A stretch of DNA of 64,000 nucleotides from Purpureocillium takamizusanense (lineage: Eukaryota > Ascomycota > Sordariomycetes > Hypocreales > Ophiocordycipitaceae), in assembly GCF_022605165.1 (NCBI RefSeq), contig NC_063073.1, positions 2,108,001-2,172,000 of the forward strand. Direction: 5' to 3'. Positions 1 through 9,865 of the stretch are shown piece by piece. A program made the position numbers and the translations under genes. The notes under the pieces are model-generated. The model was not told the origin of the DNA. It ran no database searches and saw only the letters and a program-made list of their open reading frames with translations. How positions within the stretch are numbered: position 1 is the first letter of the stretch; the number at the start of each line of letters is the position of its first letter.

Positions 1-1045
1 TTGTGATGTTTTGAGGATTCAGGCACGGGTGCTTGCGAAAGGTTTATATTGCAATGCGCTTGCCCGTGCGCACGCAACAGGTACTGTCGATATTGGGCGC
101 GGCGCGTTTCGAAAGCTCAATGACGCTGGTTCACTCGGTTCCGTGTGCAGTGCGCCACTTGCGGGTGACTGACTAGCCGTACTTGTACGAAGTACGCAAC
201 AACGTTAGCACTGTACCTACTGCCTACCTAGGTACAGCATGTAGTAATTACTCAACATATTTCGTAGGCTTTGCGCGAACATGATTCCTGGGCGCGCACT
301 GACGTGAACGCCATCAACGATGGACGCTTGGCGGTCTGGGTGGGTGATGATGATGAGTGAGCTTGACGCGAGGGGGACGCCGGACCCTGGTGTGCCTCGG
401 TGTCGTGTAAATGGGCCTTGAAAAGCAGGGCTCTCTCTACTTTCTCTCTCTCGCGCGGGCGCACGGGGCATAGTCTATTACCTAGGTATGCCGGCCACCC
501 CGTTTCGCAATGGTCCGAGCCTACTTGGTACTTTGCGTACTATACAAATGTACTTTTTGCAGAACTGGTCCTACCCAATGAGCTGAGATATCTACGTACG
601 TACGTACGAAGTACCTTGGTGTGCACAGCAGGTGAAGTATGTGCGCATGTATGTAAGTATGTAAGCACGTATGTCAGCCAGTCAGTTCAGTCCAGTCCAA
701 CCAGTCCAGTCATGCAGCACAGTACGTACGAGCATGCGCTGCGCGTGATGCGGGAGGCAAGCGGGCTGACGGGGGCTGACTGAGCGGCGTTTCAGCGTGA
801 CAGATGAGAACAGACTCGGACCGGACAAAACAAATGGGTGGCGCCTTTGCGTGTACGAAGTAGATGGTGTGCTACTAGTAGTTACAAAGATCCGCAGCTA
901 GGAGATCCCATCCCATCCCAACCCATCCATGAGTCGATGCGACGAGTGCTCTGTGAGTGGCACATGTCATCCCCGGCTGGCTGGCTGGCTGGCTGTCAGC
1001 ACGCCCGCCCGCCCGCCCCGCCTGCCACGGCAACGCAACACGGGC

Positions 1046-1069
1046 GCAACGCAACGCAACGCAACGCAA
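1046..1069. repeat. (GCAAC)n pentanucleotide microsatellite
   Basis: Tandem GCAAC units run nearly perfectly here, preceded by CTGG and GCCC repeats at about 975-1018. The tract is intergenic. Confidence 0.8.
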
Positions 1070-1375
1070 GAGAGCGCCGGCAGAAACGACGTGGCTGGCC
1101 CGGCGGGATCCGGCTGAGGCGATTGGACGCGAGCCGCTCGAGTCAGAGCCATACAGTACATGGGGATTGACTGCATGGAAGGATGGATGGATGGACAATG
1201 ATGATGATGATGATTTGGGGGGGGGGGGGGATCTGATGGGACGGGGATACGGGACACGGGACACGGAGACGGGACGGGCAGGAGGTCGGCGGCTGATGAG
1301 GCGTGGGAGGCGCGATGAGCCGCGTGCGGTTGGTTGGTTCAAGCTCCTCTTATTGCGTGCGGCGCGTCCTGTCAA

Positions 1376-1397
1376 AATAATAATAATAATAATAAAA
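1376..1397. repeat. (ATA)n microsatellite
   Basis: AT-rich trinucleotide run inside an otherwise GC-rich intergenic stretch, followed by imperfect AATAAAA units. Confidence 0.75.
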
Positions 1398-2116
1398 ATT
1401 AATAAAAATAAAAAGAGTCTTGAGAGAGATGCTAATGCACTGCTCGTCGGTTTGTGCCATTCATTCATTGTTGGTCGTCCCCCTCCCCTCCATCCATCCA
1501 TCCAGCCTGTGTGGCATGAGGCAGCTGAGTGAGCACGCAGCAACAAAAAAGTGAGGTGCTCGCTCGGCGGTGCTCTCTGTGCTGCCCCATCAGTGAGAAG
1601 GTCACCAGCGTCCCCACCTCGCCTCCGGACGGGTCCCCCGGGGTGGAGGGACGGACCAGCGCGCCAGGGGTGCATGCACTTCCATTGGCTCCTCAGCTGT
1701 CCCAGCCCCGAATGGTGAAACGCCTCTCCTCTCCATCCCCTCGACACCCCCCACTGGACGAGCGAGCGAGCGGGCCGGCCAGGGCAGCGCAAGGAAGGCG
1801 CCTCCCCACCGGCCCGTGCTGTTGGCGACAGAGCGCCCCCAAGTACGTGCTTGGGTACTGTATAAGTTACCTTACAGCACGAGGACACCCAACACGCGGG
1901 ACCCTGGGGCGAAAAGCTACAGACAGGTACCTACGTAGTTACTGACCTACCCGCGGGGCACGTTACCCCCTGGGCAGGCGGCTGCTTGCCCTCGTTTCAT
2001 ACTTTTTTTTTTCCTGGTCTGTTCTCGGATCCGTTTCTCTGGCTGGCTGGCTGGCCTGGCCTGGCATCTCTTGGCGCGCGCAGCAGCCACGCTGCCTCCG
2101 AGGAAGACCCAACGAG

Positions 2117-2210
2117 ACAGACACAGACACAGACACAGACACAGACGACGAGGACAGGGCAGCGGCAGCGCCAGATAAGACACACACACACACAGAGAGA
2201 GAGAGAGAGT

Positions 2211-2244
<34 letters not shown>

Positions 2245-2247
2245 GAG
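2117..2247. repeat. Compound (ACAGAC)n/(CA)n/(GA)n microsatellite
   Basis: A hexanucleotide run at 2117-2146 is followed by CA repeats, then GA repeats interspersed with GACA units up to about 2247. The purine-rich strand is the plus strand. Confidence 0.8.
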
Positions 2248-3366
2248 GCGCACAGGGCGGGGGGGCCACGACGGAAGAGGACCCCTGGACTTGATGACGA
2301 CAGTTTGATCCAGGCGGCGCCCCAGTTTGACGTAAACCCCGGCATCCCTGTCGCTGCGCAGCGGCTCGTGTCCCCAAACATGACGATCCACGGGTCTTGG
2401 TCTGCACATCGCTATTCTTTCCATTCTCTTTCTCGCGGCTCCCTTCCCCCCAACGGCTGAATGGGCCCCTCCCTGCTGTCCCGTGGCTGCGTGTCTCTCT
2501 TCCCCCCCTCCCTGTCTCTGGAAAGAAAAAAAAAACAATGGGAAATGACGCTGTCTCTCTCTCGCGTCACAGGACCGACGAGAATCCCCATCATCATCGT
2601 CATCGTCATTATCCATCATCCATCATCCATCAGGAAAAACAGCACCCCTGCGTGATTGATTGACTGACTGACTGACCGACCGACCCTGACGGGCCACATG
2701 AACCAGGCAGGCATGGCCTTGTCGCTCTCTCGTTTTCGGGCTGTCTGTCACGTCGCCGCGGCGGCGGGTGGGCGCACAAGAAGTACGTACAGTACGAAGT
2801 ATAGTAGTAGTGGCAGTAAAAAATCCTCCTCGTGCAACAAGCAAAGCCCCCCCCCTTCCTTTCCCTCCCCTCCGGCATGACAGGTCCAGCGCGGTCCCGA
2901 TAGCCACGTCGCCTGGATGCTGTGCTCGACGGGGCCCGTGTCCGCTTCTGTCTGCCCAGCTGTGTCCCGCTGAGTCGTGCATTGGCTGCATGTGCTTTCC
3001 CCCGCCCGGAGAAGGAGGACGGAAAGATATCACCGGCATCAGCATCAGCTGCATCTTGCGGCGCTGCGCCTCGAGCCTTTTCAACCCTCTCTGGCTCAAC
3101 TTTGTGTTCCCAAGGGCCCAATCCTCGCTCGACATCACCGCGGGGAGGGGGGGCCAGGGACCGGCTCATGCGGCCCCATGCCCATTTCTGTCGACTGCTC
3201 GGGTACAGTACAGACTTGATACGGCACAGTAGTTAACGTTAGGACCTGTAGCAGAGCTCCAAGTGTGGGGGAGGGACGAAGAGGACGAGTTTGAGAAAGA
3301 TTGCATTGGGGGAACGACTGGAGAAGAAGCTCCCCGGGGAGGGTCTTGGGGCTTGGGCCGCTACCA

Positions 3367-3392
3367 GCATCATCATCATCATCATCATCATG
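3367..3392. repeat. (ATC)n microsatellite
   Basis: About eight perfect ATC units in intergenic DNA. Confidence 0.8.
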
Positions 3393-3781
3393 GCCCCCCA
3401 ATCCCATTCATCCATGCCCATCCATGCTCATGCCCATGCCCATGCACTCCCCGGGCACTTTTTTGACGGACGGACGGACGAGGCGACGACGGACGCAACA
3501 CACGGTGCCAGGGCAGGGGTCCCATTTTCGCAACGCTCGTCCGGTCTGGCCTGCGCTTCCTCGATCGGCGCTTGGCCCGAACAGAACCAGACCAGACCAG
3601 ACCAGCCAGTCAAGTTCCCAGTCAGTCAGTCAGTCAGTGGCGCCGGCGGGCGGGCGACGCAAAAGACAAAAAAGACGGTTCCTCGGCTGCCCTTTCTTTC
3701 GTTCCTCATCATACCACCTTGACTACATACTTATTGCTTGCCCAACCCTTGTACTTTGTGTGCCTCTTCTGCGTTCTTCAA

Positions 3782-3895
3782 GTACTACTACTACTACTAC
3801 TACTATTACTACTACTACTGTTGTGCCCGTACGTCCTTTTAAAAAGCACCCAACCCCGCCGCCCTCAGCTCGCGGCAGTAGTAGTAGTAGTAGTA
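3782..3895. repeat. Inverted trinucleotide arrays (ACT)n and (AGT)n
   Basis: ACT units at 3782-3820 and AGT units at 3876-3895 are complementary and about 55 bases apart, so the two arrays could pair as a long hairpin in single-stranded DNA or RNA. Confidence 0.7.
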
Positions 3896-4437
3896 ACAAG
3901 TTTGACAAGATACCCCCATCCATCCATCCATCATCCAAGACGGGATCGTCACCCCCTCCCCGACCGTCGGTGACGATCACTTGCTGGCTTTGATTGCTCC
4001 ATGACGCGGGGACAGTGAATCGGAATGGGTCCTCGCTCGCGCCCCTTGGCTTGTTGACGGGCGGACCATTTCCGTACTTCTCTTTTCTATTCTTTTTCCT
4101 GAATATCCCCTTTTGCTGGAACAACATCTTCTTCATTCGACTTCTTACTCATCATCGCCCACGGTTGGGCCTGCCTCACTCACTCACTCACTCACTCAAT
4201 CTTTTCTCTTTCTTCCTCTCCAACGTCCCCTTGGCGGACCCCCTTGCGGCTCGCTACCGTATATTCGATTCGGCTCGCTCACCCTTTTTATTCGACCTCT
4301 TTGCGTCGTTCACTAGGCAGCGACTTTCACTCCTTGTTGGCGTTCCTCGTCTGGTCCCAGATTTCATCGCGTCTTGATGCGCCCTCGTTTCGCGTCCGTG
4401 TGATAGTTATAGGGTCACGACCATCGCCACCGCGGCC

Positions 4438-6414
4438 ATGGCGCCTCGCCTCGACCTCACGCATTCCACCCACCACCACCACCACCACAAAATCATGGTC
4501 GCGCCGCCCAGGATCAACCTCCGCCGGGCGGCGTCGTACAACAACAGCGGCCAGGACCGCGGCTCCTCCGCGCCCCTGTCCGCGACCTCGTCACGCTTCA
4601 ACTTCAACCACCTTCTCTTCTCGCCCCCGCCGTCGCCCAGTCTGCCGGCCCTGGTCCCTCGCCCGAAGCGGTCACCGTCACAAATCTTCAAGGCGCGGCC
4701 CCGGCGCCTCTTGCGCCACCTGCTCTACCTGGTCACCATCGTCAGCGCGCTGTACGTCGTGGCCTTTGCCTGCTGGCATCGGGATGCCATCCCGGCCGTG
4801 CTGCCGCACTTTGCAGGGGGGAGAGGAGGGGTGCAGTTCGAAATGGTAGGGCAGGACGTGCTCCCAGACTTTCCCACGCCCATAGTCGTCACCGATAGCA
4901 AGAGGCGATCGAAATGGACCGTCGCCATCCCCCACGGCTACGAGTTCCCGCTGTCCATCAAGGAGTACGCCGGCATGGGCGGCCGGTGCCGCGAGGTGTC
5001 GTCGCACGCTCGGGAGCTGTCCCACAAGGCGCCGCTCTCGGCCGACACGATGCTGGCCTACGACAAGCCCGACGATTACTTCATCGACGTCGCCGAGGCG
5101 GAGAGGAGCGGCCTCCTCCCCGGCGCGTCCAAGGGGGCGGCGCGGCCCCAACGGTCCGGACACTTTGTGGGACTCGACTGGGAGGCCATGGCCGGCAAGC
5201 CCGTGTGCGACAGGTCGCTCACCTACGTCATGGAGAGCCGGGACGCCGGGCTGGGCAGGTCCATGATGGCGCTGTGGACGCTCTACGCGCTGGCCAAGGA
5301 GCAAGGGCGGGCCTTCTTCATCGACGACTCGCGCTGGGCCTACGGTGCCTACACGGACCTCTTCCAGGCGCCGCCCCTGCCCGACTGCCGCCCGCCGCCG
5401 CGGCACCACATGCTGCCCTGCCCGGTCCAGGCCCGGCACCTGGTCGTCTCGGGCGTCACCTCGCAGGACGCGTACCCGGCGCTCATGGCCAGGCACCGGC
5501 GCAGCACGGGCGCGCACAGCACCCAGCACGACCTGCTGGAGCTGGCCCGGACCGGCTACAAGGCGCTCTTCACCCTCAACAAGGGGGACCAGGAGTACGT
5601 CGACAAGAGAATCAGGGAGCTCGAGGCCAAGGCCAAGTCGGCCGACACCTCGTCCCAGGACGCCCCCATCATCGGCATCCATATCCGGCGGGGCGACGCC
5701 CACCCGCTCGAGTACCAGTACCGGGACACGTACATTCCCGCAGAGGTATTCGTCGGGCACGCCCATCGCCTGGCCGAGGCGCATTATAACAACAGCAGCC
5801 GTAGTAGCAGCGGCAGCAGCAGCAAGGGGGCCAAGGGCGAGGGCGAGGGCGTCCAGCAGCTGCTGCAACAGCAACAGCCCCAGCAGCACAGGGCCGTCAT
5901 GGTCATTGCCTCGGACGACCCCATGGTCAGCAAAGAGGCCGACTTCTCCGACGCGCACCTCGCGCAGAAGCGCATCCGGCTCGCCACCAAGGAAGAGGCC
6001 AAGGGCCAGCACGACGGGGACCCGAACCCGCACGTGCTGCACCAGTTCAAGGAGGAGGCGCAGGGCTGGGAGGGCGGCTTCTTCGCGCCCATGTTCTGGA
6101 ACCTCGGGGCCGAACGCAAGAACAACGCGGCCGCGACGGCGGCGCCCGGCAGCGACGATTACGATGACGGTGACGGCGTCCGACGGCACGCGGAGCCCCC
6201 CTCGGAGCAGACGCTCAAGCTGCGCAGCTTCCTCGGCCGCGCCTACGCCATGGACCTGGCGGTGCTCGCGGGCGCCAGCGACAAGGTCGTGTGCGCCGTC
6301 AGCGCCACGGGCTGCAAGCTGCTGGGCGTCATGCTGGGGTGGGAGCGCGGCATGGAGAGGGGCGCGTGGGTCAACATTGACGGGGGATACAGCTGGAGCG
6401 GACTGAGCTGGTAG
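4438..6414 (+). CDS. GT23-like (alpha-1,6-fucosyltransferase-type) Golgi glycosyltransferase
   Basis: An intronless 658-residue protein. A cytosolic Ser/Pro-rich tail of about 90 residues precedes one membrane segment at about 93-113, the type II topology of Golgi glycosyltransferases. The segment IIGIHIRRGD at 411-420 matches motif I (H-x-R-R-x-D) of the FUT8/NodZ GT23 fold, where the Arg residues contact the GDP-sugar. VMESRDAGLGRSMMALW (264-280) and the C-terminal DLAVLAGASDKVVCAVSA resemble the donor-binding core of that family. Transfer of a sugar from a GDP donor is inferred; acceptor and exact donor are unknown. A Ser/Gly/Gln-rich insert at about 450-483 interrupts the catalytic region and looks like a surface loop. 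The start is ambiguous: the ATG at 4438 has a good context (gccATGG), but a second in-frame ATG at 4495 would remove a His-rich leader. Confidence 0.75.
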   Translation: MAPRLDLTHSTHHHHHHKIMVAPPRINLRRAASYNNSGQDRGSSAPLSATSSRFNFNHLLFSPPPSPSLPALVPRPKRSPSQIFKARPRRLLRHLLYLVTIVSALYVVAFACWHRDAIPAVLPHFAGGRGGVQFEMVGQDVLPDFPTPIVVTDSKRRSKWTVAIPHGYEFPLSIKEYAGMGGRCREVSSHARELSHKAPLSADTMLAYDKPDDYFIDVAEAERSGLLPGASKGAARPQRSGHFVGLDWEAMAGKPVCDRSLTYVMESRDAGLGRSMMALWTLYALAKEQGRAFFIDDSRWAYGAYTDLFQAPPLPDCRPPPRHHMLPCPVQARHLVVSGVTSQDAYPALMARHRRSTGAHSTQHDLLELARTGYKALFTLNKGDQEYVDKRIRELEAKAKSADTSSQDAPIIGIHIRRGDAHPLEYQYRDTYIPAEVFVGHAHRLAEAHYNNSSRSSSGSSSKGAKGEGEGVQQLLQQQQPQQHRAVMVIASDDPMVSKEADFSDAHLAQKRIRLATKEEAKGQHDGDPNPHVLHQFKEEAQGWEGGFFAPMFWNLGAERKNNAAATAAPGSDDYDDGDGVRRHAEPPSEQTLKLRSFLGRAYAMDLAVLAGASDKVVCAVSATGCKLLGVMLGWERGMERGAWVNIDGGYSWSGLSW

Positions 6415-7832
6415 TGGATGATGATGTTGTTGTTGCTGTCCCTTGAAAGAGAGAGAGAGAGAGAGAGAGAGAGGACGGGGATGGAGAGAAGGAGAGAGAC
6501 AAGAGTCGGGCGGCGACACTCTCAAGACTTGTTGGGGGAGGGGGGGGGGGACGTCCGGTGGGAAGCATTCATTCGTTTTATTTATTTCAGCGGTGAGGGC
6601 AAGGGAGCAAGCATCATCACACGGCGCATGATTCTTTATTTATTTATTGGCGGGTCGGGCATTGATACCTCGTCGGACATTGGAATTTCTCTCTCATCTC
6701 TCCCTCTCCCCCTCTCTCTTCCCCTCTCTGTTCAGACATTCTTGGCTCAATACGTACCCGGGTCCGAGGCACGTACAGCATAGCAGAACCCCCGGTTTGT
6801 GGCTGCAGGGACTGGCTCCCCGGTCACGACGATCAAATTGAGTTTTCTTCTCCCTCGTGGCATGTGTGAAGTGATACCCGCTGAGACGCTCAGTGCCTGT
6901 TGCCATGTCGTTGGCGCCCCTGGCCTTGAACGGACGAGTCGACTGCCCAAGCTCGGCAAGCTCACTGCGCAGGCGCAGATGGCCATCACCACCCCTCGAT
7001 GTACTACATTCGATACCAGGGGTGGGGGCGCCTTGGGCCGTACACACTCCGTGCAGCAATGCATGTTTGCGGGGGGACATTTCGTTTCGAACATGACGGC
7101 GATCATCGTGGCCAGGGCGCACACTGAATGACTCCCACCGCAGGCGGAGCAGCGCGAGCACCAACTACATATCCATAAGTCAGAGGAAGAAAGGGGTCGA
7201 TTCTATGTTTTATCTCTCTCTCTCTCTTTCCAGCAGGGCGGGCGGGTTTCTGGGAACCCCTTCCCTTCTTCTCACAGTGGGGGTGGCCGAGCGAGCGTCT
7301 CGCAGGATGCACGTGGCGCACGGAGAGCACCTCTTCCCATTCTCTCACACACTCTCTCTGTGCGTTCCAAGTGAGCGACGCATCGCTTGGCGTTTGAAAC
7401 TATGTGTTTTTATGTATTTATATATATCCCCGTCCATGCGCGGGAAGGGGGAAACGTCTCGAAGGGACAGTGGTGACCGTAAGGCAGAAAGCAGGGGGGG
7501 GTTTCGTTTTGGTTTCTGCCCAGCGTTTTGACGACATGGGAGCGGTTTAGGCAGACGGCTTCTTGGGGGGGGAAAGGGAATGCGAGCCAAGTAACTTGAT
7601 AAGTATCACATCTCCCGCCGACCTTGGTCGTCGTCTTAGTCGTTGCCGTCAATAGTGATAGTATCCCTGAGAGCGAACGCCCATACGACTTTTACAGGTG
7701 TTCATCGGAACCATCTAACAAAATAAAACGTGGGTATTGAAGAAAGAACAGGCCACGGCCGAAGCTTGATCGCGCGCCAGGGGGAAGAAAGAGAAAAAGG
7801 GTACATGACTGACGTCTGTCTTGTGAATGTAG
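6415..7832. other. Intergenic region
   Basis: Contains the 3' flank of the glycosyltransferase gene, a GA repeat at 6448-6472, several homopyrimidine tracts and probably the promoter of the KP4-like gene. No reading frame looks coding. Confidence 0.5.
6448..6472. repeat. (GA)n microsatellite
   Basis: Perfect GA dinucleotide run about 35 bases after the glycosyltransferase stop codon, so likely in its 3' UTR. Confidence 0.75.
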
Positions 7833-8471
7833 ATGCGCCTCCTCGCCCTCCTGCTCGTGCAACTGCACATGCACACATGCCTCGCGGCAACGCTCCGCGC
7901 GGGCAGAGACGTCGCCGCCATCGAGGAGAGGACGACGGTAACAACAACGACGGTGGCACATGTTCCTGGCGGCCGTAGGAATGACAACAATTACAACAAT
8001 TACAACGACGACGACGATGACGACGACGACGACGACGACTACAGCGACGACAACGACAACGACGATGATATAAGCTACAACCGCGCCCACAACGACACCA
8101 TGCTCGTACCGAGGGGCGAAACATGGTTCCACTGCAGCGAGGGCCAGGACATGTGCTGGCGCTCGGGCATGACGCGCAACGTCTTCGGCTTTATGGAGGA
8201 CCACTACCGCGACCTGGTCTCGGAGAAGAAGTACCTGAACGGCGAGCGCCTGATCTGCATCCCGATCGCGCTGGGCCCCACGGGCTTCTGCCTCTTCTGG
8301 GAGAGGCTCGAGAAGGGCGAGTATCGCCTTGGCGAGACGGCCAAGAGGCTCCTCAAGAAGCTGCTCACGTGCGAGGACAAGAAGTGCGGGTACGTCGCCT
8401 TCACCGACAGCTCGGCCCGCCTCAAGATAGACTACGTGGGGAACGTCCATGGTTGTAATGGAATCTGCTAA
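7833..8471 (+). CDS. Secreted KP4 killer-toxin-like protein with acidic Asp/Asn tract
   Basis: An intronless 212-residue secreted protein. A signal peptide at 1-18 is followed by a Thr-rich stretch, a dibasic Arg-Arg pair at 48-49 that could be a Kex2 site, and an extreme Asp/Asn/Tyr tract at about 50-80 encoded by GAC/GAT repeats. The C-terminal domain (about 95-212) holds eight cysteines (101, 108, 142, 153, 180, 185, 208, 212). Their spacing, the GERLIC and GFCLF segments, the KKCGYV segment and the terminal YV...CNGIC pattern match the KP4-like fold, named after the Ustilago virus toxin that blocks calcium channels. Fungal chromosomal KP4-like genes are known. Activity of this copy is not established, and the acidic tract between signal and domain is not part of the family core. 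Identification is by motif only, so another small cysteine-rich family is possible. Confidence 0.62.
   Translation: MRLLALLLVQLHMHTCLAATLRAGRDVAAIEERTTVTTTTVAHVPGGRRNDNNYNNYNDDDDDDDDDDDYSDDNDNDDDISYNRAHNDTMLVPRGETWFHCSEGQDMCWRSGMTRNVFGFMEDHYRDLVSEKKYLNGERLICIPIALGPTGFCLFWERLEKGEYRLGETAKRLLKKLLTCEDKKCGYVAFTDSSARLKIDYVGNVHGCNGIC
8005..8072 (+). repeat. Coding (GAC/GAT)n microsatellite
   Basis: Imperfect GAC/GAT units encode the Asp-rich tract of the KP4-like protein. The unit length of three keeps the frame when copy number changes. Confidence 0.75.
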
Positions 8472-8607
8472 AAGGACTAGTGTGTGTGTGTGAAGAGGGA
8501 GAGGGAGATAGAGAGAGGGAGAAAGGGGGGGGGGACGCTTCGAGGCAGAGAAGAGGTCCATCTAATTACATCATAGACAGTACATCGCCAGTCATACACA
8601 TTTATAA

Positions 8608-8613
8608 AATAAA
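8608..8613 (+). terminator. AATAAA polyadenylation signal, KP4-like gene
   Basis: A canonical AATAAA about 137 bases after the KP4-like stop codon on the same strand. It lies upstream of the convergent effector-like gene's stop at 8828. Confidence 0.45.
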
Positions 8614-8827
8614 CGACAGCTGTTGAGCTGTGTAGCGCGTAGCTTGAAAACATGAAACAAGTCTCTTGTCAAATTTGAGCCCTGCCTGGGTAAGCATTCG
8701 CAGCTCGTCGTGTCGCGTGCGTCTGTCTGCTGCTATTGGTGTGCGAAAGCGAACCATCACGCCACGGGAGCACAGACATAGGAAAGAAGCTTGCACGCAA
8801 TCGACCATGAACCGACCACGGGGACAT

Positions 8828-9865
8828 TCACCAGTGGATATTCGTACATCCGACAACGAGATCGCCGTTGCCATACGCAGCTTGGAAGCCTGTGACACGC
8901 CACCAACCCCATCATCGTCATCATCAGCATGAGCCAGTGCTGCTAGACACACGGGAATAGAACAGAATGACGGAAAGAGAGAAAGAGAAAGAGAGAGAAC
9001 GCGTAAAGACGTCTTTTCAAGACTCACCGGCAACTGTCTGGTCCGGACGGGTGCAGTGGTCAATGGTGTACAGCGCGGCGATGGCCACGTCGGAGCTACA
9101 TTAGACGAGCGTGCCGCTCTTGTTTTTAGCCAGAGAACGCCAAGCAAGCATACAGAAAAAAAAAAGGCAAGACGAAGAAGACGGAAGAAAGAAGAGAAAC
9201 GTAGAGGGCAAGGCAATGTTTGCGTGTGTTCGTGTATTTTCTGCGGCTTACCATGACGAGGAAGTGCTCCGGGACGTGAGCGCCTGCCCGATAATGTGCC
9301 CAGACCCCGCGCGGCAGAACTCGACCACGGCGTAGTTGTCCCCCGTGCCGCAGGCTTGACCCCCGAGCCTGTCGAGGTAGTGGTAGCATGCGATGATGTC
9401 GTTGACGTTTGCGTAGGCGCCATCCGATGGCCCGCACCGCGGCTCGAATGTAGGCGCCCGTCCTGCCAAGTGGCGGGTTGCTGCTGGTCCAAATGCGCGG
9501 AATAGTCAGTCAGTCAGTCAGTCAGTCAGTCAGTCAGTCAGTCAGTCAGTCAGCCGGTCGGTCGGTCATTCAGTCAGTCAGTCGGACAGTTAGCAACCGA
9601 CTACTGTCGGCCACACACACACGGACTGGCATCTTCTTCCCCCCTGGTCGTCTCCCTACTATTCCCCCCACCTATCAAGTACAAACGTACCAGAGTGTGG
9701 TGGCAGCCCCATGCTGTATAGCTCGGCGGACGTGACGCCGAGCTCGGCCAAGCTCGGCAGGCCCGGGCCGGGAATCACCTCGGGATAGCTGACTGCGAGT
9801 CCCCTGACCAAGGCGAGAGATGCAAGGGCGAGAACAGCAGACGATAGACGCGTCGCCACAGTCAT
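8828..9865 (-). CDS. Small secreted cysteine-rich effector-like protein (4 exons)
   Basis: Four exons on the minus strand: 9691-9865, 9252-9483, 9028-9095 and 8828-8889. Together they encode 178 residues. Phases agree at every junction, donors are GTACGT, GTAAGC and GTGAGT, and acceptors are CAG, TAG and CAG. The first 22-24 residues are a clear signal peptide. The mature part has seven cysteines and segments of a widespread fungal small secreted family: ANVNDIIACYHYLDRLG, AVVEFCRAGSGHIIG, TSSSCSDVAIAALYTIDHC and AAYGNGDLVV near the end. Function is unknown. Effector is a descriptive label only, based on size, signal peptide and cysteines. It is convergent with the KP4-like gene, 357 bases between stops. 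Intron 1 (9484-9690) carries a long CAGT repeat. Confidence 0.72.
9504..9584. repeat. (CAGT)n tetranucleotide array inside an intron
   Basis: Perfect CAGT units at 9504-9553 are followed by GGTC and further CAGT units. The array lies within intron 1 of the cysteine-rich secreted protein gene, between the donor at 9690 and the acceptor at 9484, and takes up about 40 percent of that intron. Confidence 0.85.

Larger units (their letters stand above)
1..4437. other. Gene-poor, microsatellite-rich intergenic region
   Basis: I see no supportable gene here. Long open frames on both strands overlap one another and consist of simple-sequence translations such as poly-Ser, poly-His or Arg-rich runs. 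The stretch carries pentanucleotide, trinucleotide and dinucleotide repeats, homopurine and homopyrimidine tracts and short palindromes built on GTACGAAGTAC and TACCTAGGTA. The last 300-400 bases before 4438 are pyrimidine-rich and are probably promoter and 5' leader of the glycosyltransferase gene. Confidence 0.6.

Noticed and set aside
875..1888. 337-residue open frame on the minus strand
   Set aside because: Overlaps several other frames on both strands, translates simple repeats into Ile/His/Ser runs and has no splice-compatible neighbour or domain.
4678..6525. 615-residue frame antisense to the glycosyltransferase
   Set aside because: High GC content at third positions removes stops on the opposite strand; the plus strand has a membrane segment and motif I while the antisense frame has no recognisable domain.
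9504..9584. CAGT array considered as a CRISPR-like or telomeric repeat
   Set aside because: Units are four bases with no spacers, and the unit is unlike fungal telomere repeats; it is a microsatellite.
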